Shown: positions 47,870-61,480, numbered from the stretch's first letter. The stretch: DNA of 64,000 nucleotides from Combretum micranthum (GCA_024138025.1 JAMXBD010000012.1:1612001-1676000), one strand, 5' to 3'. Numbers and translations are program-made. Notes: generated by a model from the sequence alone, not told the origin.

Positions 47870-48262
47870 ATGACCGATCACCGAAACCCTAATTCCACAG
47901 CCCCGCAACCCCCCGACAAACCCCCTAGCGAGATCACTTCCAACTCTCATGCTCCTAACCCTAACTCTAACTCTAACCGTAATAATTCGGATTTCCATGG
48001 GCACAAGATAAGGTACGTGAACCCCCCGGAATCGGAGATCCCGGACCCAGCTACGCTTCGCGAGCAGTGGAAGTACGCGATCCGTCAATACAGTAGATGG
48101 TATTCTCATGCATGGGGGACGGCGATTCTTGCAGGAATTTCCTTTTTTGCACTTGGTTGGATCATTAAGGGCGGGAATCCCCTGCCCTCTCTCCAGAATA
48201 TCTCTTCTGGACCTACCTCTAAGCCCGAGTCTGAGTCTGATTCCAAGGAAGATGAGCGCTGA
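47870..48262 (+). CDS. small single-pass membrane protein, function unknown
   Basis: A single uninterrupted frame of 130 codons starts at ATG 47870 and ends TGA 48260-48262. Residues 1-60 are polar and disordered (Asn, Pro and Ser rich, with runs such as NPNSNSNRNNS). Residues 61-80 (ATLREQWKYAIRQYSRWYSH) form a basic, aromatic amphipathic stretch. Residues 81-99 are a membrane helix (AWGTAILAGISFFALGWII). The tail is Ser/Glu rich and ends SKEDER. Codon use and base composition are clearly higher in GC than the flanks, and the helix with its WKYAIRQYSRWYS lead looks conserved, which supports a real gene. The layout suits a small organelle or endomembrane protein. I do not recognise a named family. 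A GCCCTAATCC-containing leader lies just upstream. Confidence 0.7.
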   Translation: MTDHRNPNSTAPQPPDKPPSEITSNSHAPNPNSNSNRNNSDFHGHKIRYVNPPESEIPDPATLREQWKYAIRQYSRWYSHAWGTAILAGISFFALGWIIKGGNPLPSLQNISSGPTSKPESESDSKEDER

Positions 48263-50030
48263 TTCATATGTTTCGGAAATTGTTGTGGTTGTATGTGCAA
48301 TATGGTCTTAAATTCTCTTTTCATTTTCTTTCCTTTCTTTTGTTTTAAAAAAAATCAAATTTTGTTTTGAATGTATATATTAAACTATTTTGTTGAGTTA
48401 GAATGTGTAAACTCTTAATTGAGTATACAGGTATACGGGTTTACAAGTTTATGGTCCTATCAGTTTTATATAATCTATATAATTCAATCGATTCTATAGA
48501 TTTCAGCTTTCGGTAGGATTGCGAGTTTGACAAACTAATATATAATGCCAATATGTGTTTGAATTGGACTCTGGCAAACTTGATTAAATAATTCATGTTC
48601 AAAGCTATGTTTGATATGATTCCTGTAGGTTAAGCTCGACTTGGTCTGCTGGCTGTGTGTCTTGTTCTGGTTTCACAATTTATTGGGAGTTTAACTCAAG
48701 TATAGTTCAGCTTCGGTTTGCTTTATAGATCTTCCCAATAAAGGGGCTCCCATTGCAATTTTTCTGACTGCTGTTAATTAATTAGTTCTGGGGTTACTCA
48801 TTCTCTTCCTCTACAAATGCCCATAGGGCATTTTCTAACTGCGGTCACTTGGGAAAATTCTCCAGGAAAACCTTTATAAGATACTCGTGGATTGGTATTT
48901 TTCTTTTCTTGTGACATTGAGGGCAGCTGCTGTTTGTTATTTCATGATTTACTTGTGTGTTTATTCAAGGAGAAGCTTTAGAAGCACCTTTGGTTGATGC
49001 GTAGAAGTGTTTTCCTTGTTAAATGGTGGATGCAAAGGAACCCACAACTTATCCATTTATGACTTCAGGTGTATCACTCTGGCAACCTTGTTGAAGGGAA
49101 ACAAACATTTTTAGCATATATCTTTCAACTCTTGTACACCGCATTTACAGTTACTGGAGATTGGCAACTCCATTTCAATAATGTTGTTAGTGCTTTGTGT
49201 CAGGGTCGATATCTTATGCAGTGGGGATCCAATTCATGTTAGAGATGTCGATCGGCATTGACATTAGGAACTCCAAAAACTTACTTTATGTAATCCTTTA
49301 GACATGTAAGATTATGAATGTATGTGAGTCCCACTCAAAATTGGACTTTTTACAATAGGGTGGTGTCACTTAGATTTGGTGAGACCAGTTCCGACCAGGT
49401 GTCCTGTGATTATGAGACTGGTGCCCGTGGATTAATTCCATCTAAAGGTGAAGATGATTCAACAATACCTCATCCGATAAGGTAGACTTTGCCGCAAACT
49501 TTGGTAGAATCAACTGCAATTCATGATGATTGGTTAATGTACGTGAAAACTTGCTTTAGGTATCAAATTGTTTAAAATCAAATTTTAAGCGAAAAAAATA
49601 TACACAAAAACTTGTTTGAAGTATCAAATTATGTAAAACTAAATTTTAGATGCTTAATTGAACTTTTTGCGAAAATTTAGATACGTTTTTTTTTTGGACA
49701 TTATCCTGTTCTTTTATTTCATTCAAATTCTTGTCAGTATTCATAATAAATAAAATTGAATACAAATAACGAATAATTAGTTTACATAACAGTTGTGTTG
49801 ATTTTTGAGATGCTTGAAGCCTTAGAATTACTATTTGCTCGGTCATTGCGCCAGACTTCTTTAGTGTATATTTTGTAGTCTTAATTGGGCATGGACCTAT
49901 TGGCTTCACGGGCTGGTCCCGATTTCTTCCTTTTAGGTTGCGGGTCATGAAGTGAAAAATAAAAGATAAAAATAGGCCATAACGGATCCTAGACCACCTT
50001 GGCCTCATACATGGTATAGGTTGCCGCGAG
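48263..50030. other. intergenic, no feature seen
   Basis: This includes the 3' UTR of the gene ending at 48262. No convincing gene or bounded repeat; some moderately GC-richer patches at 48640-49500 lack a frame. Confidence 0.4.
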
Positions 50031-50036
50031 GTCTTA

Positions 50037-50813
50037 CAGTGTTTGTTTGGATGGTGGCAATCAGTGAAAATTAAATGAAAACTATAGAAGTGGATGAAAA
50101 ATTATTGCTTGGTTAATTTTTTAGAAGTCAGAAAAGGAATGAATAGAAAGGAAAAGGAATACAATTTTTTCACTCTACATTCACTTTTTTTCCTCTCCAA
50201 TTCTGGGTAGAAAGTTAGGGAAATTGGTGGAAATACTAGTAAGTTACCAAGAGAAGAAAAATAATTTGGGCAAGAACAGAATTTCACATTTGTAGCTTCT
50301 TCTTCTCCAAGTCACAAAGCCCAACCTTTGACAAAAAGGGGGAAAAAAAAACCACCTGAACAGATGTTTATGTCAAAAGTTCGTATGCTCTCTTCTCGTC
50401 CTATTTGGATTATCAGATTTTTATCTGTATCGGTTTGTTTGGTTAGTTTATAAGTAAAAATGTAAGTTTTTTTATGGTATCATATCTATATCAATTCAGT
50501 ATTGGTTTATTTTGAAAACGAAACCAAACTGACTATCCAAACAGATCCTAAATTGTTAGATGTTTTTCCTATAAACCAGATGGAGATGAAAAAAATTTTG
50601 GATGAAAAAAATGATGCTAATTTCATAATTTTACTATTTTGTTCTTTTTCTTCTTATTCCATAGTGCTAAATTTACTGATCGTCTCCTTTAATTTCATTT
50701 TTCATATCCAAATAAAGGTAAAATTTACCTTTTATCTCATTTCTTTTCCTTCCAACACCTTTCCACAATTTTCTTTTGATTTCCACTTTTATTAAAACTT
50801 GCCAAACACAGTG
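50037..50813. mobile_element. possible PIF/Harbinger (Tourist-like) MITE
   Basis: The left end CAGTGTTTGTTTGG and the right end on the other strand CACTGTGTTTGGCAAG are imperfect inverted repeats. The trinucleotide TTA flanks both sides (50034-50036 and 50814-50816), the 3-bp target duplication typical of PIF/Harbinger elements. It holds no transposase. A second GGTTTGTTTGG/CCAAAC pair inside (about 50430-50540) could be a nested copy. Confidence 0.45.
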
Positions 50814-50816
50814 TTA

Positions 50817-52930
50817 ATATTTTAAGATCCAGGACCGAGTGGATACACCATGGTTGGTTTGGGTCAGTAAAATGTAATTTTAGTGATTTCAACAACATCA
50901 AATTTTATGGCCCCAAAAAAAAAAAAGAAAACAAACAACATCAAATTTTTATAACTATACAATGCCTATGGTGTTTTAAAATTATATATTTCTTTTCTTT
51001 CTTAAGAATATATTCAAGCCATTTTAATTGTTTAATCATCAACTAAATTTGGATCCCACCGTATAAAAATGCATGAATAAATTGCATCACAACTTCTTTA
51101 ACCAAATTGACTCTTGGTTAGTGGTCTGGTCTGGATGTATAGTGTACTGGTCGAGCAAGTCGAAATTACAAATTGGGCTAGCCCAACAGAAGGTGAATTT
51201 TCCTTTTTTATCTTAATTCAGCATAATAAGGGAAATTTCAATTTCACATATACGTATAAAATACAAATATAGAGAGAGAGAGAGAAATTTTATAATTGTA
51301 TCTTCTGCATAAAGAGGTAAATTGGCTTTGAACCTAAATTTGTCGGTAATTTCCGTATTTTCACAGCACTGTTTCTGAGTTCTGACAAAAAGGACCTTTG
51401 CGTTCGGTGGTTGTCTTCACATAGCCGACGCTTCAAGTGATATATTTGACATTTCTTATAAGACAAAATCAGAAGCAAATCAACTGTTTGAATACCAAAT
51501 TCTTCTATTGAGGGTTTTCGTTTTTTCAGAGACGCTCCAATATAAGCAAGCCACGTGTACAATTCAAATCGTACCTTGACCTTCTGTACTCTTTTTAACT
51601 CTGGGTGTAGGCATGGGCGGGGAAAATTTAAGGATGAGTAGGTTCTATAATTTGGGGGGAATTAGGCTTTTACAAATACATTTAATAATAGGGATAATGT
51701 CATATAAATTTTGATAAAGTATATAAGTAGATATTTTGATTTTTAAATTGATTAATTTAATATTTAAATTTTAAAATTGATCAATTTAAAACTTGAAAAA
51801 CTTTAAAATTGATTAATTTAATACATAATAGAAGTACTGGTGATGTGTATATAAAGTTTTTTTGGGTATTAAATTGATTTATTTTTAATTTGAGGTATTA
51901 AATTAATAATTTTCAATATTCAGGTATTTAATTGTATATTTTATGAAAATTTAGATATTATTCATTATATTAACCCTTACTAATTTGTATGCATATCAAT
52001 GCCAATATTTTCCTACGTATTATTAAACATCTACGGCATGGTATGTTAGATTTTAGGCATGAGCAAAATGAGCTTTTGCTAAAGTTGGAATTAGGGATGC
52101 AAACAGATGGGTTTTATAGGATATTTGATTTGCTCAATTCGATAACAACCCAATAAAATATTACTGTTATAGGATTTTGAATGAATTACGAGACACTGTT
52201 TGAAACTTTATATGATTTTTGGCTGGGCTCTCAAGTGGATGCAAACCTAGTTGGGAGCTGGACCTATTATGAAAATTTTTTTGTTAAATTTATTTCAATT
52301 AATAAAAGGGGAAAATGCAAATGTATTAACAATAAACATGGAATGATTGCCAACAAATAGAAGTAATGAAAAAATAAAAAAAATGAAAACATGATAGCAT
52401 AAAATGATTGTATACTCCCCTTATGTAATTCTTCTACCAAACCCAAATGATCCATTAGATTTGCTTGGATTCAAATAAAAATTTGCTTTTTAGAATAATC
52501 AAAATGTGATTGTCAAAAGCCTTGCTTTAGAATATCTTGGTCTGAACTCACCCTTAGTTCCCTTCTACAATGAAAAACAATTTCTAAGCCGAAGTGAATT
52601 TCAAAACTTCTTTTGATTCTTCGTGACACATTGCTTGAAATCTTAAGTTGTTTTTTTCTTGAGCCAAAACCTGTTTTCCTTTAATCTCCTACTTATAATC
52701 TAAATTGTTGCTTTGCTCTTTAGAACTTGTCGTCTTCTTTGGGAATTTAAAGTTGGACTTGTACTAATATGGAAGAGCATCATAATCAATTTCAAAGTTG
52801 AGGAGGTTAAGTGGCATAAAGTAAATATAAGAAAGTAGATTTATTATCTATTTTAATTAATTTAGGGTAAATGGCAAATATACCCCCTTACACTTATTTT
52901 TGGTATGCTTAATTTTTTATCTTAGAAATT
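50817..52930. other. intergenic, mostly featureless
   Basis: A (GA)n run lies at about 51271-51286. At 52086 a tagggatgcaaacagatggg stretch resembles one end of the hAT-like MITEs but no matching inverted end follows, so it may be a truncated copy. Confidence 0.4.
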
Positions 52931-53820
52931 GAATGTATAGACTTCCAAATCTTCACAAAATATACTTTTAGCCCTATTTCATTGTTTTTATACTTAGACA
53001 AAATAATAATAAGTACTTGAAATGAAAAATGCATAAAATCAAGGGTAAAATTGTTATATAGAAATCCAAATGTACATTTTGAAAATGGTATGAGGTGTAA
53101 ACACTCAATTTTAAAAATAGGTCATTAAACCCATATGAAATAAAGATAAGGAAATGTATATGCATGTTACATGTAATTTTATGGCATTTTTTTATTGGTA
53201 TCATTTCAACTTTTTCAATATTAATGACATACCTTCAAAAAAAAAAAAAAAGTATATCCAAGTATGAGGAATTTATTTGTTTAACTTCTTAACAAGTATC
53301 ATGAGATACCATCGACAATTTTCTATTTGCTTGTTTAGCTTCGTAACAAATGTCTCAAGATATAATTTTGCTACTAGCAACTAGGCTGCAAACAAATGTA
53401 TGGACTTCCAAATCTTTGCAACATATACTTTTAGTTTAGGCCCTATTTCATTACTTGTATACTTAGATAAAATAATAAAAAGTACTTGAAATAAAAAATG
53501 CATAAAATCAAGTGTAAAATTGTTATGTGGAAATCCAAATGTACATTTTAAAAATAGATTTTTAAACTCATTTGAAATAAAGATAAGGGAATGTGTATGC
53601 ATATTACCTATTATTTTATGGCATTATTTTAACTATTCGCAACATTTCAACTTTTTCAATATTAAGGACACACCTTCGGAAAAAAAAAGTATATCAAAGT
53701 ATAAGAAATTTATTTGTTTTACTTCTTAACGAGTATGCCAGGATACCATTGATAATTTTCTACTAGCTTGTTTAACTTTGTAACAGATGTCTTGAGATAT
53801 AATTTTGCTATTAGTAACTA
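52931..53820. repeat. tandem duplication of about 450 bp
   Basis: Unit 52931-53387 and unit 53392-53820 can be aligned from end to end, sharing for instance gacttccaaatct, gaaatccaaatgtacatttt and gatataattttgct. Each unit contains an A run in the same place. Divergence is moderate. No coding sequence. Confidence 0.75.
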
Positions 53821-53834
53821 CAGACACAATAAGC

Positions 53835-54440
53835 TGAGTTTCTTGTGAACTAATTGAGCTTGGCTCGTTTTAGACTTGTTTTGGTTTGAGCTCGATTAGT
53901 AAACAGACAGAACTCGAGTTTAAGATAAAACTCGTTTATCTAGACGAGTCGAGCTTAAGTTTTTATGCAAGCTTGCGAGTCGGCTATGAATAGAATCGTT
54001 TAAGCTTGTGGACAAGGACGCGAATAGATTCGTTAATAAGCTTGTTAGTAAGTTTATAAATTCCATATTTATGATATAATAATATACAATTAAAATAAAA
54101 AGGAATTTCTATTTAATATATATGTATATATATTTAGCTGACTTTTGTATATTATTTTTAAGTTTAAAAAAAATGAAATATAAGTTATCTAAATGATTAA
54201 AACTCGAGTTTTAATTTCAGGCTTGATAAAAACTTATTAGACTTAATAAAAAGTTTGATTGGGTTTGGACTTGATTTATAAACATGCCAACTTCGAATTC
54301 GAAATAAAGCTCGTTTAGTTAAACGAGCTGAACCTATATTTTAAGTTTGATAAAAAACTTTATTTGAGTTTAAATTTGATAATTTTTAGATAAACCGAGT
54401 TTTTTTGCTTGTATTAAGCTCTACTAGCACCGGCCTTTTA
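53835..54440. repeat. GAGCTCG/CTCGTTT-rich transposon relic
   Basis: Words such as gagcttggctcgtttt, ctcgtttatctagacgagtcgagctt and ctcgtttagttaaacgagctg recur on both strands, with an AT-rich middle (54060-54180). This pattern is typical of worn hAT-like non-autonomous elements in plants. Precise ends and target duplication were not found. Confidence 0.4.
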
Positions 54441-55670
54441 AACTTTAAACTGTGTCATTGCTATTCGAGAAAAGTTGGTTGCTCTAGAGAAGGTAGGAAG
54501 AAAAATGGTCTCTGATGGAAAGCTTAGCTTGTCATCTGGTTCCATCTTATCATGATAAATGATGAGTATAGGACATGATGGTTCATGAAAGAACAAAAAG
54601 ACAAGTGAAACTCATGACGTAAAAGGTAGAAAAAATATTTTTTTGGCAGAGGCTAGTAATATCCCAATCACAATCAAAACATGACTAGTGAATGCATGGA
54701 AGACTCAGATGTCAAATACACGACCACCACTAAGACTACGACTACTTGCACTAAAATCTTATACTGTTGTGGCCAAAACACACGTAAAAAATAATCTGCA
54801 CCAGAAAAAAAAGTGTTTTTGTAATTATTAATCATATATCACGATAATGATAACCATTCCCATCATCTATATATAGGATCTGATTTTGATAAATGTGTTT
54901 GTAACAGTAAAATGAAACAGTGCTTTTATTTAATTCCCCATACTCTAGTAGTTCACATCCAATCAAGACTTAAGGAAAAAGAAATTTTAAGACATTAATC
55001 ATTAAATGCCCCCATTCCGTCTAGGAACAGCCCTTATATATGACTCGTGCAAACGATTGTTTATAAAAATAATAATAATTATAATTATCACAAATTCATA
55101 ATCCTATTTTTCTTAATATGAAAATATCATTATCTGATTTTTATCTTATATCGTATCTATATAAGATCTGTATTTATAATTTATTTATTTCATATATATT
55201 TATCTTTTTATAAGTAAAATCGTCCGTTTTTTATTAGTATATGTTTTTTTAACAAATATCAATTTAAAAACTATAAAAATATGATATCAAAATGATGAAA
55301 ATACGATGAAACAAATAGACCCAACTTGGTGTATTTTTCACATATATTTTTTTCTTTGATGTATATAATTAATTTTTAAAAAATGTGATAAGTTTTTAAG
55401 TAGTTAATAAGTATTACGACTTTTCGAGATCTTGACCAGTCTTCCAATAAAATTGAACTGAATTTATCTATATATACAAGGAGCATCATACTGTATATAT
55501 AGGTGACTCTAAAAAACATACCCTATACTTTAGCCTATTCTGATGCAACAAACCTAACCTTTTGGCTCTTATAGTGCATAAGACAAGTTCGTATATATCA
55601 ACCATTATATATCTATCCTGACATTCAAGAATAATAATGTCATTCAACGACCCTTCCAAAAGGAACACAA

Positions 55671-55716
<46 letters not shown>

Positions 55717-57660
55717 CGAGGAAATTATTCGTTATTTTAGTCTCCTGTTTGATGCTTGTTTAAATTGTCGCAAATTTTAGTTTTAGAACTACGTCAACAA
55801 AATAAAGCCAATTAGATATAAATATTAAGTAGGTTTAATAAATAAGGTAAATTGTAAATACATTTTCTTATATTGTTTACACACGCAATAATCAATCCCC
55901 TATCTTTTAAAGAAAACAGTTAGATGGAAAAGTTTCCCAACGAAAAAAATAAAAAAATTTTGGCCTTTTAGATCACTAATGACCAATTTATCCTTTCAAA
56001 CTTATTAAAAGATGACTTTAGCAATTTTACTTTTTAAATTTAATTGAAAAATGGTAAAGTATGATTTAATGAAGTTATTTTATTAGGTGTTGCCAATCCA
56101 TTATGCAAATTATTAATTGTTTCACTACTCCATAGACTTCGAACTGTAGTTAATTCGAAATTGCCTATAAAAATACACGGACTCGGACCTCCATATAGCC
56201 ATATATTGTGCTTCAAACATATGTATATACCAAAAACTAAAGGCAATTAAATAAATACTCACATTATAATAATACCTGAAGTTAAGTTTTTTCATTTCAT
56301 TGTTTTATGCAAAGTAAATGGGGGAAAGGATTTCATAATGTTGGTTTTACAGAAATTATTATTATTTTTTTTTAAAAGAACAAAGTTAAGCAATTTCGAC
56401 TATCTTCTAACTTACCATTATATCTAAAAGGGTAGTAAGAGTTAGGTGAGAAATAGGTTATAATGATATCAAAACCTCACTAGTATGGATCAAACACAAA
56501 CTATGCTATACAAGCATTATTAACGTTTAGACGTGTAGTGATTTATCAAAAGAAAATAAATTTACTTTTAATATTCTAAACATCTTAAGTATTTGTTCAA
56601 TATCGGTAAATCTTCTTTGTTGCAAGCCCTTCTAGTTTAATTAATAAAGATATAAATCAAAATTATCTAAATTAAAATGGAATATCTTCAACAATAAAAT
56701 ATAATAAACTCCAAAACCTAAAACCACATACATTTAATACTGTCAAGAAAGTGTTTTCATAAAACCCTAAACCACCATAAAAATCATAACTCCATAAAAT
56801 TGAAAAAAAAAAAAATCAAAGGAGTACACACACCACAAACATAGAAATTAGCTAAGACTAAATAAAAAGCATATCGAGACACAACGGGATGCACAGTAAC
56901 CATAGCTTGGACTTTCAGTCTACATGTCCATATAAGTTTTCAACACCCCACAGGCCTCCTTTTATATCTGCAACCCGAGAAAAAATAGGTAAGTAAAAGG
57001 GAAGATGTCAATAAATGCTCACTTTCTCGGTTCACATTCAAAAATTAAGAAATTAGTTAAATGCATTTATGTGTTTGTATAAAACACAACAATTTGTTAA
57101 TTAGTTCACACTCCACAATGCCCATGTTTGACTACAATCCAAATCAGTATATATCATCCATTTGTTGCCAGGTATTTATTTATTTTTTTTGGGACTTATA
57201 AGTTTTGATGAGTGACTTTATATCTATAATATTTAATTAATTAGATAACAAATCAATACATAATTATGAAGCTTTGTTTTACTAGTGAATATTATTGATA
57301 AAGATATGATATGATGAAGGCCTCTTCCATCATATCAACAATTTATTATCAACTATCTTAATGCATCAAATTAAGTAATCTTTTCTAACTCCCTAGATTC
57401 TCATTAGAAGATACCCATAATTTATATTAAGACAATATCTTTTTACGTGTTTGGATAATTATGTAACAAGACAGTAAATTATAAGCGCCACAATCTAATT
57501 ACCCGTTAATCCATCTTAATTAGTTATAATAATTTATCATGGATATACAAAGAAATGTTAGACACTAATGAGTAATTAACATGCCGTCGATCATAAGTAT
57601 GATTACAATAATTAAGCAAGTAATTGAAAAGACACAAATAAAGTAATGATTCAAAGATAA
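54441..57660. other. intergenic, downstream of WOX9
   Basis: It contains an (AT)n run at 55673-55713. No gene or bounded mobile element was seen. The 3' UTR of WOX9 should lie near 57500-57660. Confidence 0.5.
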
Positions 57661-60600
57661 TTAAATTAAAGTACAAACCAGATAATAAAAGGCACCATGC
57701 TGGAGAGACTGAATGGTTAAACCCCATTCGTTGATAAGAACCGGTTGACCAGAAGTAGCGTTGATCAGCACCGCGCCTTCTCCAAAAGCCTCCCTCAAGT
57801 TAAAAGGACCCGCTGGAACTTCAAACGCCACATCATTGATGAAAACCGTACATTTTGCAGTTGAACCGCTAACCGGTCCGGGTGAACCGACTCCAGCTAT
57901 ACCTTGAGGCACACAATACCAATTCTCTTATAGAAATTATGTATATATACATAAATCATAAGCTTACACGTTTGTTCTAGGTTCCAGAAAGAACCAACAA
58001 AGAGGTCAAATAGTATACGTAGGAAATACACACACATATGTTCTAGGTCTAGACACAAGATCCCATATTCCGGATGATTCAATGACAACATTCGATACGT
58101 ATCAGCAGAATCTACCGGTTTAATATACGCATGGCATGTTGAGTTGACGGATGATGTCTGTATTTTACCCCATAGTGATTCATATAAGAAATCAATTAAA
58201 ATGGATATATAATTAGTTTAACATTACTACTATCATATTAATCATGCTACTTTCTTATTTATATAATTACACTGTCGTTTTATAATTTGCTACTCAACAA
58301 CTGTTTAATAATAAATGAATTTTGGTTGAGTAATTTCAGAAAATAATTCTACATCTATTTATTCCAAAATTAATCGAAAGTTCAAAGAAAATAAATAAAC
58401 TTACACAAGGGAAATCTCCAATAAAGGGAATTTTAGTGGCTAATGGCAGGCTACATTGATCGATCTGCCTAATCTAATTATAATGGTCTTTGCATTTTTT
58501 TTCACCACGGATAATATATTATTCCAATTATTACTAAACATATGAAAGAATAAATTTGTTGAATCCCAAAATTTAGAATAGCATCATATGAAAGACACAG
58601 AAAGAAAGAAAGAAATAAAAAAAAAAAAAAAACGTGGAGGGGAAAAGAAAATGAGGTTTCCAATTATTTTTCTCTCAAATTAATTAACTTAATTTTTTAA
58701 GGAAAAAAAAAAGTTTTAAAACGAAGAACTTCCTTTGACACAAAAAATTTGGAGGGAAATTAACACTAAAATTACTATTTTACTTAAAAAAATAAACTTA
58801 TAACATTATAAAATTAAAAAACCATTATCCTAATTTTTCCCTCACTTTATTTCTCCTACTCTATCCAGAAAAGGGAGCGTATATTTTTTCGCCATTTGAA
58901 AACACATTTTGCAAAAAAACACCAAGACAAATCCGGTTCATTACACCATAATAATCATCATCTACTATATATATACACATATGATACTGTTTTATTATTA
59001 AATTTTATTTTACATATACATATGATAGATTTATAATAATGCCAAACCTTTTAAATTAATAAGGCTTAACAACCCCCGTACCTATTGATAATAAAAAACC
59101 GATGGATGCGTCAATCACATCGAAGAATCTAAGAGTAAAAAGACCTTACGCTGATATGATTGCTTCAGCTTGAAGTAGAGAGCACATATCAAAAAAAGTT
59201 TAATTAGCCAACCACACGCACACGCATACGCATATTTTGTACACTAAGTTCCTGTTTACTCCTGTTCTTTGTTTACTTCCCGTTCAACGCACAGTACGAC
59301 GTTATCATTGCCAAATATAAACATTTTACAACGATGACACAACGCCATCTGAAGCCAGACAGGTACAAAAAACAATTTCCATTTGAAGTGTTCATCCATT
59401 GTTCAAATATATCCTAACCTTAAGCTTAAATGGCTAAATGTCCCAGATTTTTAATCAAATTCATTTTTGGAACAATTGATGATAGATTTAGAAAGCTAGT
59501 TACACCTAACTAATAAGAAAATCAAACGAACGATAAACGAAATAAAAAAGGTATAATAATAATAATAATAATTAGTGAGAATAAATATTTCTTACCTTGA
59601 ATTTGGCTAGTATTACTTGCAAGAGCAGGAAGGCCAACACTAGCAATGGTTGTGACAGTTGAATGAGTACTTTGAGTGCTTAAAGGAGTAGTATTGATCA
59701 AACCCAGTTGGTTCTTTTGCATATGCAATAATTTCACAAACTTCTCATGGTCACACTGTCCAACGTTAATTTTCTCCGAACCCCCATGAGCACTAGGATC
59801 GTTACTATTATTATTGTTATTATTATTATGATCATGATTATTATCATTAGTAATGGTACTCATGTTGTTAATCATCATCATCTCATTAAGCAAGAGACTA
59901 GTACAAGGACCAATGTTTTGAACCTCGGGAAAAGGAGGATTAATCATCCCATGTTGTGGTGCAAAAAGAAAACTTGATGGCTCATTCATAAAATCACCAC
60001 CCTGTGTTTGATTGTGGTGCTGGAAGTAGGTTTGGTTAACCGAGCAGGTGGGTGAATTAAGTGACAAATTTGTCTTGTGGGAACCAGATGGGGATGACTT
60101 ATCCGAGGAGGAGGAAGAAGAGGAAGGTGGATGTGTAGGGGTAGCGGTGGTGGAAGACGGCATTAGGGAATTAGGGTTTGGGTTAGGGTTTTGGGTATTC
60201 TTTTTGGAGTTTTGGAGGTGACGGAGCTTGTGTTTGCTTCTTGATTTTCGGTTTTGGAACCAGTAGAATACATTGGCATCACCAACTTGGCCATATTCCT
60301 GAAGTTGAGCCCTGATTTTCCTAATCTCATCCCTTGGAGGATTAACCATCCCAGAATCAAAAATTGCCTCAAGGATTCGGATCTGCTCCGGTTTCGGGTT
60401 CCATCTAGGCTTCGGCTCCGGGGTTCGCTCCTCACAGCCAGGAGCTATGCGATCATAAAAACATTTGCATGAGATGTCAAGAATAGTTCAACACATCTTA
60501 GGTTTTCTAAAAAAGAAAAAAAAGTTTGTGAACAATGCAATTAAAAGAACTTGCTAAACGTTGAGACTCACAATAATCCTTGCATGATAAAGTTGTTAAT

Positions 60601-61224
60601 TGCGTACTTTAGTTTTGTTATTTAATTGCAATACATAGTATACCTTTGTCACATAATCAAACTTCATCAGTGAGACTAAGAATCAACGACGTATTATAGC
60701 ATAAAATGCATCCTCCATCAGTTCACAAACACATAGGATTTTGCAATACCTATGCAGACAAACCGAACCATATCGGCTCAGTTATGGTTCGGTTTTTCTG
60801 CAAGTCAAGAATTAATGAAAGGATGAAGTTAATTATACATACAATACCGTCCAATCTATACTTTCCCAGATCGAGAAAAGGAATATATAAAGAAAAATCT
60901 TCACAAGAGATACTAGAAAAGGCACGGATGCTTCATTCACAAGAAATGAGTTTTAATGTTATGTCGTAAAACCTCATTAATTATAAAATTATTTAATTCA
61001 GAAGGGTCTTTGAATTTACCATGAGAATAAAAAAATAAGTATGGGAGACTAAATAACCCCTTCTATTAAAAATAAAATATGTATGAATTTTAATATGTAC
61101 CTGAGGTATATGGGGATGATCTATGGCAATTACTTGACACAAGAGAAGAATTAAGATCATTTTGCCATTGGTTGCAAGGCTTGGACTTGAACAAGCTTGG
61201 CCAGTGTCTATTTGATGAGGCCAT
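57661..61224 (-). CDS. WOX9: WUSCHEL-related homeobox 9 (WOX9/STIMPY-like) transcription factor
   Basis: Three exons on the - strand: 61224-61101, 60444-59596 and 57902-57661, with both introns in phase 1; 404 residues against about 380 in Arabidopsis WOX9. The start [16 protein letters not shown] is the conserved WOX8/WOX9 N terminus, which fixes the ATG. The WOX homeodomain spans about 53-117, with [20 protein letters not shown] and the recognition helix [16 protein letters not shown] at 99-114. It is followed by Ser-, Asn- and His-rich low-complexity stretches. Exon 3 gives the WOX8/9 C-terminal block ([20 protein letters not shown], then [10 protein letters not shown]), ending with four extra residues, CTLI. 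No WUS box is seen, as expected for the intermediate clade. In Arabidopsis WOX9 acts in the nucleus to keep cells dividing in embryo and shoot meristem. The intron-2 acceptor ends AAG rather than CAG. A WOX8 name is possible, since the two are close. Confidence 0.95.
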
Positions 61225-61324
61225 GATGATGAAATGATGAAAGTGAACAAGTAGGAGAAGAAGTATAGTAGGGAGTTAATAGTTCAACTTTCAAGTCACA
61301 CCACCAAAGGATGCCTAAGCCCTT

Positions 61325-61331
61325 CTTTATA
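61325..61331 (-). promoter_or_regulatory. candidate TATA box of WOX9
   Basis: TATAAAG on the - strand lies about 100 bases upstream of the start codon, which would give a leader of roughly 70 bases. A second candidate (TATAAAATA) lies near 62095. Neither is proven. Confidence 0.35.
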
Positions 61332-61459
61332 TCCACTTTTCACCTACCCCTTGCGTCTTCATTTCATGCACAGCATCAATAAAAAGGAAAGTAAATAATT
61401 AATTAATTAATTAAGAAATTAATCAATCAAAAAATATAAAATGAAACAAAAAAATAAAA

Positions 61460-61480
61460 AAAGAAGAAGAAGAAGAAATT
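61460..61480. repeat. (GAA)n microsatellite in WOX9 upstream region
   Basis: Five to six AAG/GAA units follow an A-rich stretch. Confidence 0.6.

Noticed and set aside
52086..52260. Complete hAT-like MITE starting tagggatgcaaac
   Set aside because: The second ggatgcaaacc word at about 52237 is in the same orientation, not inverted, so only one end is present.
59747..59977. 76-codon + strand frame within WOX9
   Set aside because: Antisense shadow of the Asn/His-rich part of WOX9 exon 2.
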